Source: JACPHD01 sp964526325 (lineage in GTDB: Bacteria; Patescibacteriota; Patescibacteriia; Patescibacteriales; GWC2-42-12). Taken from it: a stretch of 64,000 nucleotides of DNA. Made by a program: the position numbers and the translations under genes. The stretch is taken from positions 1 through 64,000 of the forward strand of contig CAZGKM010000003.1 in assembly GCA_964526325.1 (NCBI GenBank), written 5' to 3'. This document shows, piece after piece, positions 14,762 to 22,121 of the stretch; position 1 is the first letter of the stretch; each line of letters opens with the position of its first letter. The notes under the pieces were generated by a model. The model saw only the letters and a list, made by a program, of their open reading frames with translations. It made no database searches and had not been told where the DNA came from.

Positions 14762-15742
14762 ATGGATATTTTTAAACCAATACAAATATTTGCGGATCTG
14801 GCTACGTATAATTGGCTGGGCATAACTGATAAATATTGGGGTGATGCGGTTAATTTTTTTATTTACGACTCGATCAAGATCGGACTGCTTTTGATTTTGA
14901 TTAATTATATTATGGCGATTACCCGCTATTATTTTCCAGTAGAAAAAGTACGGAATATTTTAAGCGGTCGCAAATGGTACGGCTTTGATTATGTAATGGC
15001 GGCTATGCTCGGCGTAATTACGCCATTTTGTTCCTGCTCATCCATACCGTTGTTTATCGGATTTGTCAGCGCGGGCATTCCTTTGGGTGTGACATTTACA
15101 TTTTTAATCGCCTCGCCATTGATCAACGAAGCATCACTATTCATCTTTCCGTCAATATTCGGATTCAAGATGACTCTTGTATATAATGCTTTAGGAATAT
15201 TTATTAGCGTGCTGGCCGGCATGGTAATTCAGAGGCTTAATATGGACAAAAATGTTAATCCGGCCTTTTTGAAATTTAAAACACAGAAGGATGCGATTAA
15301 GGAAAACGGCGGGCAGATTGTTCCATTAGCCAAGAAATTAGCAATCTGGTGGAAAGACGGAATACATATTTCAAAAGAGATTTTTCCTTATGTCCTTTTG
15401 GGGGTTGGCTTGGGTGCCTTGATTCATGGTTTCGTGCCGGAGAGCTTTGTTGAAACTTACTTAAATCATGGCAGTTGGTGGACGGTGCCTTTAGCCACAA
15501 TTTTAGGAGCGCCGTTTTATGCCAATTCCGTTAGCGTGATTCCTGTAGTGGAAGCTTTAACAGACAAAGGCGTTGCTCTTGGCACGGCCTTGGCATTCAT
15601 GACAGCAACGGTCACACTATCTATTCCGGGACTTTTAATACTCAAAAAAGCCATGAATTGGAAACTGCTATCGGCTTTTATCGCGGTGACCACGATCGGC
15701 ATCATGATTATCGGTTACTTTTTTAATATTTTTACTTTTTAA
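14762..15742 (+). CDS. ArsP-type permease (COG0701/DUF318 family)
   Basis: A 326-aa protein with about eight membrane helices in two related halves. The first half carries the signature TPFCSCSSIPLF (Cys90, Cys92) and ASPLINEASLF. The second half has the matching GAPFYANSVSVIPVVEAL. Members include ArsP, which exports trivalent methyl- and aryl-arsenicals, and other uncharacterised permeases. The link to arsenic here comes from the ArsR regulator and the ArsF/ArsG-like neighbours. Export of another soft-metal or sulfur compound cannot be excluded. Confidence 0.85.
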   Translation: MDIFKPIQIFADLATYNWLGITDKYWGDAVNFFIYDSIKIGLLLILINYIMAITRYYFPVEKVRNILSGRKWYGFDYVMAAMLGVITPFCSCSSIPLFIGFVSAGIPLGVTFTFLIASPLINEASLFIFPSIFGFKMTLVYNALGIFISVLAGMVIQRLNMDKNVNPAFLKFKTQKDAIKENGGQIVPLAKKLAIWWKDGIHISKEIFPYVLLGVGLGALIHGFVPESFVETYLNHGSWWTVPLATILGAPFYANSVSVIPVVEALTDKGVALGTALAFMTATVTLSIPGLLILKKAMNWKLLSAFIAVTTIGIMIIGYFFNIFTF

Positions 15743-15755
15743 ACAAAAAATAACT

Positions 15756-16268
15756 ATGAAGAAATTTTTAGTCCTACCTTTTTTCATTCTGTTATTGATT
15801 ATCGCCACCGGTTGCAGTAATCAAGCAAATGAAACGAGCGATCAATCAAATTCAAAAACCCAACCGGCAAAAACGGCTAACGCCAGCCAGAGCAGAACCA
15901 ACAATGATTATCCGATGTCCAGCGCTGAGACTGTAGCTGATAAGCTGGAAGTCTATTATTTTCATGCAACCGCTCGCTGTTATTCTTGCAAGACTATTGG
16001 GCAATATGTAAAAGAAACAATGGAGCAGAAATATGCTGAACAGATAAAAAATGGCAAGATCGACTTTCGGGAGATTAATATCGATTTGCCGGAGAACAAG
16101 GAAATTGCCAAGAAGTACCAAGCATCCGGTTCATCCCTTTTTATCAACCGGATAAAAGATGGACAAGACAATATCGAACCGGATATGAATGTCTGGAAAC
16201 TGCTGAGTGATGAAGTAAAATTTAAGGGATATTTGGAAAATAAAATCAATTCATATCTAGGTATATAA
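15756..16268 (+). CDS. arsF: ArsF-family thioredoxin-fold lipoprotein
   Basis: A 170-aa lipoprotein with lipobox IATGC (Cys20), a low-complexity Ser/Asn/Gln linker (about 21-60) and a thioredoxin-like domain with Cys75-Tyr-Ser-Cys78 (TARCYSC). I recognise it as the ArsF-type family (annotated as nitrophenyl compound nitroreductase subunit). In Shewanella, ArsEFG was reported to reduce nitro-aromatic arsenicals and export the product. It would be tethered outside the membrane. The gene precedes the ArsG-like permease by 2 bp, as in other ArsF-ArsG pairs. Confidence 0.75.
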   Translation: MKKFLVLPFFILLLIIATGCSNQANETSDQSNSKTQPAKTANASQSRTNNDYPMSSAETVADKLEVYYFHATARCYSCKTIGQYVKETMEQKYAEQIKNGKIDFREINIDLPENKEIAKKYQASGSSLFINRIKDGQDNIEPDMNVWKLLSDEVKFKGYLENKINSYLGI

Positions 16269-16270
16269 AT

Positions 16271-16987
16271 ATGGAGTATATCAACATGCTGATTGACAAT
16301 TATAATATTCCCGCCTTGTCGGCATTTCTTTTGGGTATCTTGACTTCAATCAGCCCATGCCCGCTGGCTACAAATATTACAGCCGTCGCTTTCATATCCA
16401 AGGATATCAAAACGCCAAAGTACACGGTTTTATCCGGTTTATTTTATACCTTAGGCCGAGGTGTTAGTTATACGCTTTTGGCAACATTAATTTATTTCGG
16501 CATTTCCTCCTTTTCAATTTCCAGTATTTTTCAGGGCTGGGGCGATAAGGTTTTAGGGCCGGTTTTAATAATTATCGGTTTAGTAATGCTTGGGGTAATA
16601 AAAATAAATTTGAAAGGCAATAATGAGAGAATTGAAAAAATAAAAGTTTGGCTTGCCGGTAAAGGGTATCTTGGGTCATTGGCGCTTGGCATGTTATTTG
16701 CTTTTGCTTTCTGCCCTTATAGCGGAGTGTTGTTCTTCGGTGTTTTAATACCGATGGTGACAACTTCAGCCAGCGGTTTGCTATTACCACCGTTATTTGC
16801 GCTTGGCACTGGCTTGCCGGTGATAATTTTTGCAATTTTAATCGCTTTTAGCATGCAGGCCGTCAGCAAGACCTTCAGCGTTGTTCAAAAAATTGAGAAG
16901 TGGCTAAGATACGGCGTGGCCTCAATTTTTATAATTGCCGGATTATATTACACGCAGTATTTGGTCAAGTATTTAATTAGTTTATAA
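16271..16987 (+). CDS. arsG: ArsG-family permease (CcdA/DsbD-like membrane protein)
   Basis: A 238-aa protein with six helices of the CcdA/DsbD transmembrane type. Its paired cysteines are in SISPCPLATN (Cys30) and FAFCPYSG (Cys148). The Pro-flanked cysteines and the ArsF-like neighbour match the ArsG efflux family, which was described for aminobenzyl-type trivalent arsenicals. An alternative is a thiol-electron conduit feeding the ArsF-like lipoprotein. Both readings fit the operon. Confidence 0.75.
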   Translation: MEYINMLIDNYNIPALSAFLLGILTSISPCPLATNITAVAFISKDIKTPKYTVLSGLFYTLGRGVSYTLLATLIYFGISSFSISSIFQGWGDKVLGPVLIIIGLVMLGVIKINLKGNNERIEKIKVWLAGKGYLGSLALGMLFAFAFCPYSGVLFFGVLIPMVTTSASGLLLPPLFALGTGLPVIIFAILIAFSMQAVSKTFSVVQKIEKWLRYGVASIFIIAGLYYTQYLVKYLISL

Positions 16988-16991
16988 ATTT

Positions 16992-17438
16992 ATGAATACA
17001 ACAAACCAATACGGTTGCCAATGCGGCGACTGCGAACCAAGAAAGGACAATAAAAAAGTATTGATAATCGGCTGGCAAAGGCTGGTATCGGATGGAAGCA
17101 CCTGTCCGAGATGCGGATCAACTGAGGATGAATTAGACAAAGCCGTGGATCAGCTTCGCGATGCGCTTAGCCCTTTAGGAATAAAAGTGGAATTGCAAAA
17201 AACGGAATTGACACTCGAAGAATTTAAAAAAGATCCGGTGAAATCAAACACAATTCTTTTTAATGGCGCCCCGCTAGAGGACTTAATAGAAGCAAAAACA
17301 GGGCAAAACCAGTGCTGTGATGTGTGCGGAGATGAAGAATGCCGGACAGTAGAGGTGAATGGAGAATCGTATGAAACTATACCGGCCGAGCTGATCTTAA
17401 AAGCCGGATTGGTTGCCGGAGCTAAAATAATAAAATAA
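16992..17438 (+). CDS. DUF2703 family cysteine-rich protein
   Basis: A 148-aa soluble protein with cysteine clusters CQCGDC (9-14), CPRCGS (about 38-43) and CCDVCGDEEC near the C-terminus, around a core WQRLVSDGSTCPRCGSTEDE and ILFNGAPLEDLI. It matches DUF2703, a family of unknown activity that often accompanies arsenic genes. Metal binding by the cysteines is likely. It is 4 bp behind arsG. Confidence 0.8.
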   Translation: MNTTNQYGCQCGDCEPRKDNKKVLIIGWQRLVSDGSTCPRCGSTEDELDKAVDQLRDALSPLGIKVELQKTELTLEEFKKDPVKSNTILFNGAPLEDLIEAKTGQNQCCDVCGDEECRTVEVNGESYETIPAELILKAGLVAGAKIIK

Positions 17439-17447
17439 GCATATCTT

Positions 17448-17843
17448 ATGAAAAAACCTTTATTAATATCAATTTTGTTTGTCGCGGTGTTGAGCTATGC
17501 GATTTTTGTCTTGGCTTCAAGCAAAAAACCGGAGGCAAACAATATTCCTAATCAAGGAGAAGTGAAAGAAAGCGCAATAATATTGTTTTATGGCGATGGC
17601 TGTCCGCATTGCGCCATCGTTGAAGAGTATGTCAGTAAGAACGGCATTGAAGTAAAAGTGCCTTTTGCCAAAAAAGAAGTTTATTATAATAAAAAAAATT
17701 CCGCCGAGCTGGGAGAAAAAGCGAAAATCTGTGGAATTCCGACTAATTCTGTCGGCGTGCCATTTCTTTGGGACGGAGCCAAATGCTATGTCGGGGATCA
17801 GGAAATAGTGGAGTTTTTTAAACAAAAAGCAAATAGTCTATGA
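17448..17843 (+). CDS. Exported thioredoxin-like protein with CPHC motif
   Basis: A 131-aa protein with an N-terminal membrane anchor or signal (about 4-24) and a glutaredoxin/thioredoxin-type domain starting ILFYGDGCPHCAIVEE (Cys52, Cys55). A second Cys pair near AKICGIP and AKCYVGD lies later. Such proteins act as extracytoplasmic thiol oxidoreductases. It overlaps the next membrane protein by 4 bp (17840-17843), and that partner also has a CxxC at the membrane face, which suggests an electron-transfer pair. Confidence 0.8.
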   Translation: MKKPLLISILFVAVLSYAIFVLASSKKPEANNIPNQGEVKESAIILFYGDGCPHCAIVEEYVSKNGIEVKVPFAKKEVYYNKKNSAELGEKAKICGIPTNSVGVPFLWDGAKCYVGDQEIVEFFKQKANSL

Positions 17844-18355
17844 AAAAATTATTAATATTTTTGTTATCTTTATTCGCCTTTGGCTTGTTTGGCGTAAAGC
17901 AGGCTTTGGCGGTTTGTCCGATCTGTACAATCGCAGTAACGGCCGGCGTTGGGCTTTCACGCTGGTTGGGGATCGATGATTCAATAACCGGCCTTTGGAT
18001 CGGCGGGCTTACCGTATCAATGATCACCTGGACAATGAGTTGGTATGAAAAGAAAAATATTAAATTTAAAGGCAAGGGCATATTAACTATCTTCGGGTAT
18101 TATTTGCTTATTGTAGTGCCGTTATTTTTTATCGGCATGATTGGAAATCCATTAAACATGATTTGCGCCTGTGGAGCGGATAAATTGCTCATCGGGATAG
18201 TAATCGGCAGTTTAGGATTTTGGGCGGGAGTGGAGTGGTATTTTCACTTGAAAACTAAAAACAACGGCCACGCTTATTTTCCTTTTCAGAAGGTTGTCAT
18301 GCCGGTTTCGCCATTAATTATTTTAAGCATAATTTTTTATTATTTAACCAAGTAA
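17840..18355 (+). CDS. Membrane protein with CPIC motif, partner of the CPHC protein
   Basis: A 171-aa protein with a cleavable-looking signal (1-24, QALA) followed at once by VCPICTIAV (Cys26, Cys29). Four more helices follow, with an ICACG motif between the third and fourth. I know this as a recurrent uncharacterised CPR membrane protein found next to a thioredoxin-like gene. The external CxxC next to a membrane bundle suggests thiol redox exchange (inference). Confidence 0.7.
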   Translation: MKKLLIFLLSLFAFGLFGVKQALAVCPICTIAVTAGVGLSRWLGIDDSITGLWIGGLTVSMITWTMSWYEKKNIKFKGKGILTIFGYYLLIVVPLFFIGMIGNPLNMICACGADKLLIGIVIGSLGFWAGVEWYFHLKTKNNGHAYFPFQKVVMPVSPLIILSIIFYYLTK

Positions 18356-18359
18356 ATAT

Positions 18360-18899
18360 ATGAACGAAAATAAAACTCCAATCAAAAATATAAATGAATT
18401 TATCCAGAAAGTGGATGACATGAAAAAACAGGAGAAGATGGATTTATCGTCTGATCAGGATTTATCCATCGCTATTATGAATCTAATATCCATTGAAGAA
18501 CATTTTTTCTTTACCGGCGCCAAGCTGGAAAAGCTGGAATACTATGACATGATTAAGGATGTTCGGGAAATGAGGAAGGAATTATTAAAAAAGATTATTA
18601 AAGAATATGAGGGTGAAGTTTGGTGCATATCCAAGCATCTTCTCGCCGCTTCAATGCGATTGATGGAAGTCGGCACTAAACAGTTAGGCATAAATAAAGA
18701 AAAAGAAGCTTATGATCTATTCGGTAAAGCCTACAATTTGTATTCATTATTCTGGGGACTCAACATGAAACTGCTCAATGTTGGTGATATCAAAAAAATA
18801 GATGATAATGCCTTAAATAAGCAAGACGAGGAAAAAAAAGGATTCATGGGCAAGTTGGGCGCATTGGTAAAAAAGGCGATTGATTGTTGTATTGAATAA
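18360..18899 (+). CDS. Conserved helical protein of unknown function
   Basis: A 179-aa soluble, almost entirely helical protein (for example IAIMNLISIEEHFFFTGAKL and WCISKHLLAASMRLMEVGTK) ending in AIDCCIE. The family is recurrent in CPR genomes beside the preceding membrane protein, but I know no function. It is the last gene of the ars-like operon, 4 bp after its neighbour. Confidence 0.7.
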   Translation: MNENKTPIKNINEFIQKVDDMKKQEKMDLSSDQDLSIAIMNLISIEEHFFFTGAKLEKLEYYDMIKDVREMRKELLKKIIKEYEGEVWCISKHLLAASMRLMEVGTKQLGINKEKEAYDLFGKAYNLYSLFWGLNMKLLNVGDIKKIDDNALNKQDEEKKGFMGKLGALVKKAIDCCIE

Positions 18900-19058
18900 A
18901 GCAAAATTGATAATCAAAGCCAAATTTACCGCCACTTCCTGGCTTTAAGCTAAAATACGATAGATGATTGCCGCTACCATCTTGCCCGGGTAACGAAAGA
19001 TCGTTTCCGCGCCATTGATCCGGATGTGAAAATGGCTCTAAAATAGCTAATTATAGTT

Positions 19059-19088
19059 AACCGCCTTGTTTTTTAGACGGTTTTTTTG
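19059..19088 (+). terminator. Terminator after the ars-like operon
   Basis: AACCGCCT (19059-19066) pairs with AGACGGTT (19075-19082) with one mismatch and is followed by a T-run. The 160 bases between the last gene and this hairpin hold no recognisable gene. Confidence 0.65.
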
Positions 19089-19095
19089 TTATAAT
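19087..19095 (+). promoter_or_regulatory. Extended -10 promoter of the 19129 gene
   Basis: TGT-TATAAT (19087-19095) lies 33 bases before the start codon and overlaps the terminator's T-run. No convincing -35 is seen. Confidence 0.5.
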
Positions 19096-19128
19096 TAATA
19101 TAAATAAAGTTCGCAGAATAATTAATTT

Positions 19129-19305
19129 ATGGACGATAAAAAAGCGGCTACAATTTTAATAAGCATGCTGAAAAAATATTCCCTTAATAGCGAAGAAAAA
19201 GATGCTATTAAATCCGCTATCGGCATTCTTAGTTGGACTTATTTGTCTAAAAGCATAATAAAACGGCGGAAAGATAAATTAAAAAAGAGCGTTGAATGTG
19301 AATGA
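19129..19305 (+). CDS. Small helical protein, 58 aa
   Basis: The ATG at 19129 opens a 58-codon frame ending TGA at 19305. It reads MDDKKAATILISMLKKYSL, then NSEEKDAIKSAIGILSW and a Lys/Arg-rich tail. The EEKDAIKSAIGIL helix is a pattern I know from small CPR proteins of unknown function. An extended -10 promoter lies just upstream. The next frame overlaps its end only if the GTG at 19298 is used. Confidence 0.6.
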   Translation: MDDKKAATILISMLKKYSLNSEEKDAIKSAIGILSWTYLSKSIIKRRKDKLKKSVECE

Positions 19306-19336
19306 AAAAAAGAGGCTATTTAGCGGAATAAAATAT

Positions 19337-19660
19337 ATGAAAAAAGATTTTATGCCAAAAACTTTTTCAGGTAAATGGGCGGTTGGGTTTGCTATCGCTT
19401 TAGTGGTGCTGACAGTATTATCACTTCTTTTTGCGGTTGCCATAGGAGGGGATCCTGCCGTTATAGCCGACAACGTATTGCTTTCCATACTTGCCAATGT
19501 GCTATCCGTTATGTTCACATTAGCCGGTCCGCTGTCTTTTTTTCTGGGAATTTATACCGTTATTAAATATAGAGAATGGTCAGTTTGGAAGCTTTTAGCA
19601 GTATTATATGTTATTACTTTTTTAATGTTTATGCTCGGGGAGTTTCTTTTTCCTCATTAA
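19337..19660 (+). CDS. Small membrane protein with three helices
   Basis: The chosen ATG at 19337 gives 107 aa beginning MKKDFMPKTFSGKWAVG. In-frame GTG 19298 and TTG 19292 would add 13-15 residues and overlap the 58-aa gene. There are three membrane helices: about residues 15-36, 44-70 and 80-102. No family is recognised beyond similar CPR small membrane proteins. Confidence 0.65.
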   Translation: MKKDFMPKTFSGKWAVGFAIALVVLTVLSLLFAVAIGGDPAVIADNVLLSILANVLSVMFTLAGPLSFFLGIYTVIKYREWSVWKLLAVLYVITFLMFMLGEFLFPH

Positions 19661-19697
19661 ATAGGTTTAGATATTATTCACGTTAATATAAAAAATT

Positions 19698-19892
19698 ATG
19701 CAAATTTTTAAAACGTGGACATTCAAATGGTGGGAGGTAGGTTTAGTCAAGCTTTGCCTTCTGTCATTGGGCATTTTACTGGGATTGTATTTTTATGATT
19801 ATGTCCTGAAGCTTTTATGGCTTTGGTGGGTGCTATTCGCGGTAACGGCAATCTACTTTATCTCCGGCATGCTAAGCGGAAAACAAAACTAG
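19698..19892 (+). CDS. Small Trp-rich membrane protein, 64 aa
   Basis: A 64-aa protein with a Trp-rich start (WTFKWWEVGLVKLCLLSLG) and two hydrophobic helices. The pattern recurs as a small CPR membrane protein of unknown role. It stands 37 bp after the preceding gene, and a hairpin (CCGGTT/AACCGG) and then a strong terminator follow. Confidence 0.65.
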   Translation: MQIFKTWTFKWWEVGLVKLCLLSLGILLGLYFYDYVLKLLWLWWVLFAVTAIYFISGMLSGKQN

Positions 19893-19967
19893 ACCGGTTG
19901 ATTTTAAACCGGCAGCTATAGTGGAAAAATTTTAAATTTTTCTAATTTTATTACATTTCAATTATAT

Positions 19968-19996
19968 AAAGACAATCGGTTGTCTTTTTTTATTTT
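19968..19996 (+). terminator. Terminator with perfect 8-bp stem
   Basis: AAAGACAA (19968-19975), loop TCGG and TTGTCTTT (19980-19987), then a T-rich tail. Ends the 19129-19892 unit. Confidence 0.85.
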
Positions 19997-20001
19997 TGCC
20001 T

Positions 20002-20007
20002 TATAAT
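20002..20007 (+). promoter_or_regulatory. -10 element of the M23 peptidase gene
   Basis: TATAAT ends 18 bases before the ATG at 20026, so the leader would be only about 12 bases. No clear -35 is seen because the terminator T-run precedes it. Confidence 0.45.
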
Positions 20008-20025
20008 AGAATAATAAAGTAAAAA

Positions 20026-21279
20026 ATGCCTGTAACGAAAAAAACAATTTATTTAATTATTTTTATGCTGATTTTAGTGATTGGCGTTTTTTGTTTTTTA
20101 AAATTTAATTCGTTGGTTATAGAAGCTAATCAGAATATAGAAGAAAAAACGGCTATTGAAACGCCGGATCGCAGTAGACTAATTGAAATTACGCCTAATT
20201 CGACTTACGGAGAGTTGATGTCTATGGCTGGGATTTCCGCTGCTTTAGCTAACGATATTTATGAAACGGCTTTTAATCAATATGATTTGGCCAAGATAAA
20301 AGTCGGCCATTTTTTAGAGCTGACTTTTGATAAAAACATCGGTAAGTTTAAACAGCTTATATATAAGACAGATTCGGAAGATGAACTTGTTGTAAGATAT
20401 AAAAGCGGTGATACTAACGAAAACGCAACCAGCACCTTAGAAAAAATCAGTATTCTCGAAGCCGAGATTCGGCCGATAGGCTATGATATTAAAATTGTTG
20501 CTAAAGAGGGAGAGATAGAGACTTCAATGTATGAAGCGGCATTAAAAAATAATATTGATGAACGGGCAATAATCGAACTTGCCGACGCTTTTCAATGGAC
20601 AATTGATTTCGCCATGGATCCTAGAGTGGGAGATAAGTTTAAGTTTATTTATGAAGAGAGGTATTTAAACGGAGAATATCAGATGCCCGGAAAAATTTTT
20701 GCCGGACAATATATTAATGACGGAAAAAAATACCAAGTTTATTATTTTGCAGAGAGTGAAGATAATGTCGGTTTCTTTGACGAGAACGGAAATTCGGTGC
20801 AAAAAATGTTTTTAAAAGCGCCGGTGGCTTTTAAATATATTTCTTCCGGTTTTACGACCGGAGCGAGATATATAGAAGCTTTTAATATTTCTACCGGTCA
20901 TCGTGCCGTTGATTATGCGGCCGCATACGGGACGCCGATAAGGGCAGTCGGCGAAGGTACGGTAATTTTTTCATCATACAACGGCGCTTTCGGAAATATG
21001 ATTAAAATCAGGCATAACGGAACCTATCAGACGAATTACGGCCACATGTCCAGATTCGCTGTCAGAAAGGGGAATAAGGTAAAACAAGGAGATGTTATCG
21101 GTTACATCGGTTCAACCGGTTTTTCAACCGGTCCGCATTTACATTATGAAATGGAAAAAAATGGAATAAAAGTAAATCCGTTAAAAGAAGTTTTACCGCC
21201 AGGTCAGGCCATTAAAGAAGAAAATAAAAAAAGATTTTTTTCTGAAATAAAAAAATGGCAAGAAGAATTAGGTAGATAA
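20026..21279 (+). CDS. M23 family metallopeptidase (membrane-anchored peptidoglycan endopeptidase)
   Basis: A 417-aa protein with an N-terminal membrane helix (about 8-26), a long N-terminal region in two beta-rich domains similar to the OapA/LysM-type part of MepM-like proteins, and a C-terminal LytM domain. The zinc ligands are visible as His292 and Asp296 in HRAVD and His373 in HLHYE, with His371 as catalytic partner; the NYGH segment is also present. It should cut peptidoglycan cross-links outside the membrane during growth or division. It stands alone between two terminators. Confidence 0.93.
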   Translation: MPVTKKTIYLIIFMLILVIGVFCFLKFNSLVIEANQNIEEKTAIETPDRSRLIEITPNSTYGELMSMAGISAALANDIYETAFNQYDLAKIKVGHFLELTFDKNIGKFKQLIYKTDSEDELVVRYKSGDTNENATSTLEKISILEAEIRPIGYDIKIVAKEGEIETSMYEAALKNNIDERAIIELADAFQWTIDFAMDPRVGDKFKFIYEERYLNGEYQMPGKIFAGQYINDGKKYQVYYFAESEDNVGFFDENGNSVQKMFLKAPVAFKYISSGFTTGARYIEAFNISTGHRAVDYAAAYGTPIRAVGEGTVIFSSYNGAFGNMIKIRHNGTYQTNYGHMSRFAVRKGNKVKQGDVIGYIGSTGFSTGPHLHYEMEKNGIKVNPLKEVLPPGQAIKEENKKRFFSEIKKWQEELGR

Positions 21280-21305
21280 ATAATTTTATTTTTAAGTTTA
21301 AAAAG

Positions 21306-21331
21306 CATCTCTTATAAAGAGATGTTTTTTT
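21306..21331 (+). terminator. Terminator of the M23 peptidase gene
   Basis: CATCTCTT (21306-21313), three-base loop, AAGAGATG (21317-21324), then TTTTTTT. Strong Rho-independent terminator. Confidence 0.9.
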
Positions 21332-21510
21332 ATAAAATTGAATTATAATAAAATTTTTTCGATAAAAATTTGAAAATAAATAATAAAACAGAGAAGAGAA
21401 GCTGTGTATAAATATATTAGTTTTAATAAAAGAAAATAAATGAAATTATAATAAAATAAATAATGTCTAATATTAGATATTTTTTAAATTTATAAAATAA
21501 TTTAAAATAT

Positions 21511-21540
21511 TTGATAAAACAATTTAAAAAATGTTATAAT
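21511..21540 (+). promoter_or_regulatory. Promoter of the giant surface-protein locus
   Basis: TTGATA (21511-21516), an 18-base spacer and TGT-TATAAT (21532-21540). The predicted start near 21547 gives a leader of about 100 bases holding two direct repeats. The AT-rich DNA from 21332 to 21510 shows nothing else. Confidence 0.7.
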
Positions 21541-21555
21541 AAAGTTATATTTAGC

Positions 21556-21611
21556 AATCTCGATACTCGATATTTTACTTAATATTAGAACAACTGAAAT
21601 CTCGATACTCG
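21556..21611 (+). repeat. Two 14-base direct repeats in the 5' leader
   Basis: AATCTCGATACTCG occurs at 21556-21569 and again at 21598-21611, a 42-base period, entirely within the predicted untranslated leader. Each copy contains TCGA and CTCG, so several alternative pairings are possible. It could be a regulator binding site (DNA or RNA). Confidence 0.6.
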
Positions 21612-21649
21612 TGATTGACTAATATTAAATAAAATAATTTTAAATAAAT

Positions 21650-22087
21650 ATGGAAAACGACAATAAGATAATAAATGAAAATAATTTAATTACTCTTAAA
21701 GAAGCATCAAAAATTTCAGGATATAGCCCTGATTATATCGGCCAATTAATAAGATCCGGTAAAATTCCCGGCAAGCAGATTTATTATAATATTGCCTGGA
21801 TGACTACGGCGGAAGACGTATTGAATTATAAAAAAAACGGTGAGAGTAATAAAAAATTGGGGATTAAAGATATTCTATCTTTAAAATCAAGGAAATTTAT
21901 ACTTGAAATCAATGTCTTAAAATTATTTCTAAAAAATTTTAAAAGCTCTTTGCCTGTTTTAATTGTATTATTAATTAGTTTTTTATTTTTAAACATTTAT
22001 ATTTTTTATTATTTTACGAATAATGTTAATAATAATAAATTCTTAAATTCAAAAAAAGACAATACGCAAGAGAATTTATCATTTTAA
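21650..22087 (+). CDS. Excisionase/MerR-like HTH protein with its own membrane helix
   Basis: A 145-aa protein. Residues 14-60 form an excisionase-like winged helix motif (LITLKEASKISGYSPDYIGQ, LIRSGKIPGKQIYYNIAWMT), where the helix-turn-helix is unusually followed by a Lys-rich linker and a single membrane helix at about 101-122. The tail (about 123-145) is Asn-rich. The domain arrangement recurs in CPR genomes near large surface proteins. It may be a membrane-tethered DNA-binding regulator, or the fold may be reused for protein binding. It opens the surface locus, 34 bp before the first giant gene. Confidence 0.8.
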   Translation: MENDNKIINENNLITLKEASKISGYSPDYIGQLIRSGKIPGKQIYYNIAWMTTAEDVLNYKKNGESNKKLGIKDILSLKSRKFILEINVLKLFLKNFKSSLPVLIVLLISFLFLNIYIFYYFTNNVNNNKFLNSKKDNTQENLSF

Positions 22088-22121
22088 ATTGTCTTAATTG
22101 ATTGTCCGAAAAAGCATCCCC

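Noticed and set aside
18950..19046. Thirty-codon open stretch (about 18955-19046, ends MALK-stop) between the ars-like operon and its terminator
   Set aside because: It looks protein-like (HLARVTKDRFRAIDPDVKMA) but has no start codon and I cannot assign it to any family; perhaps a gene remnant, but not supported enough to annotate.
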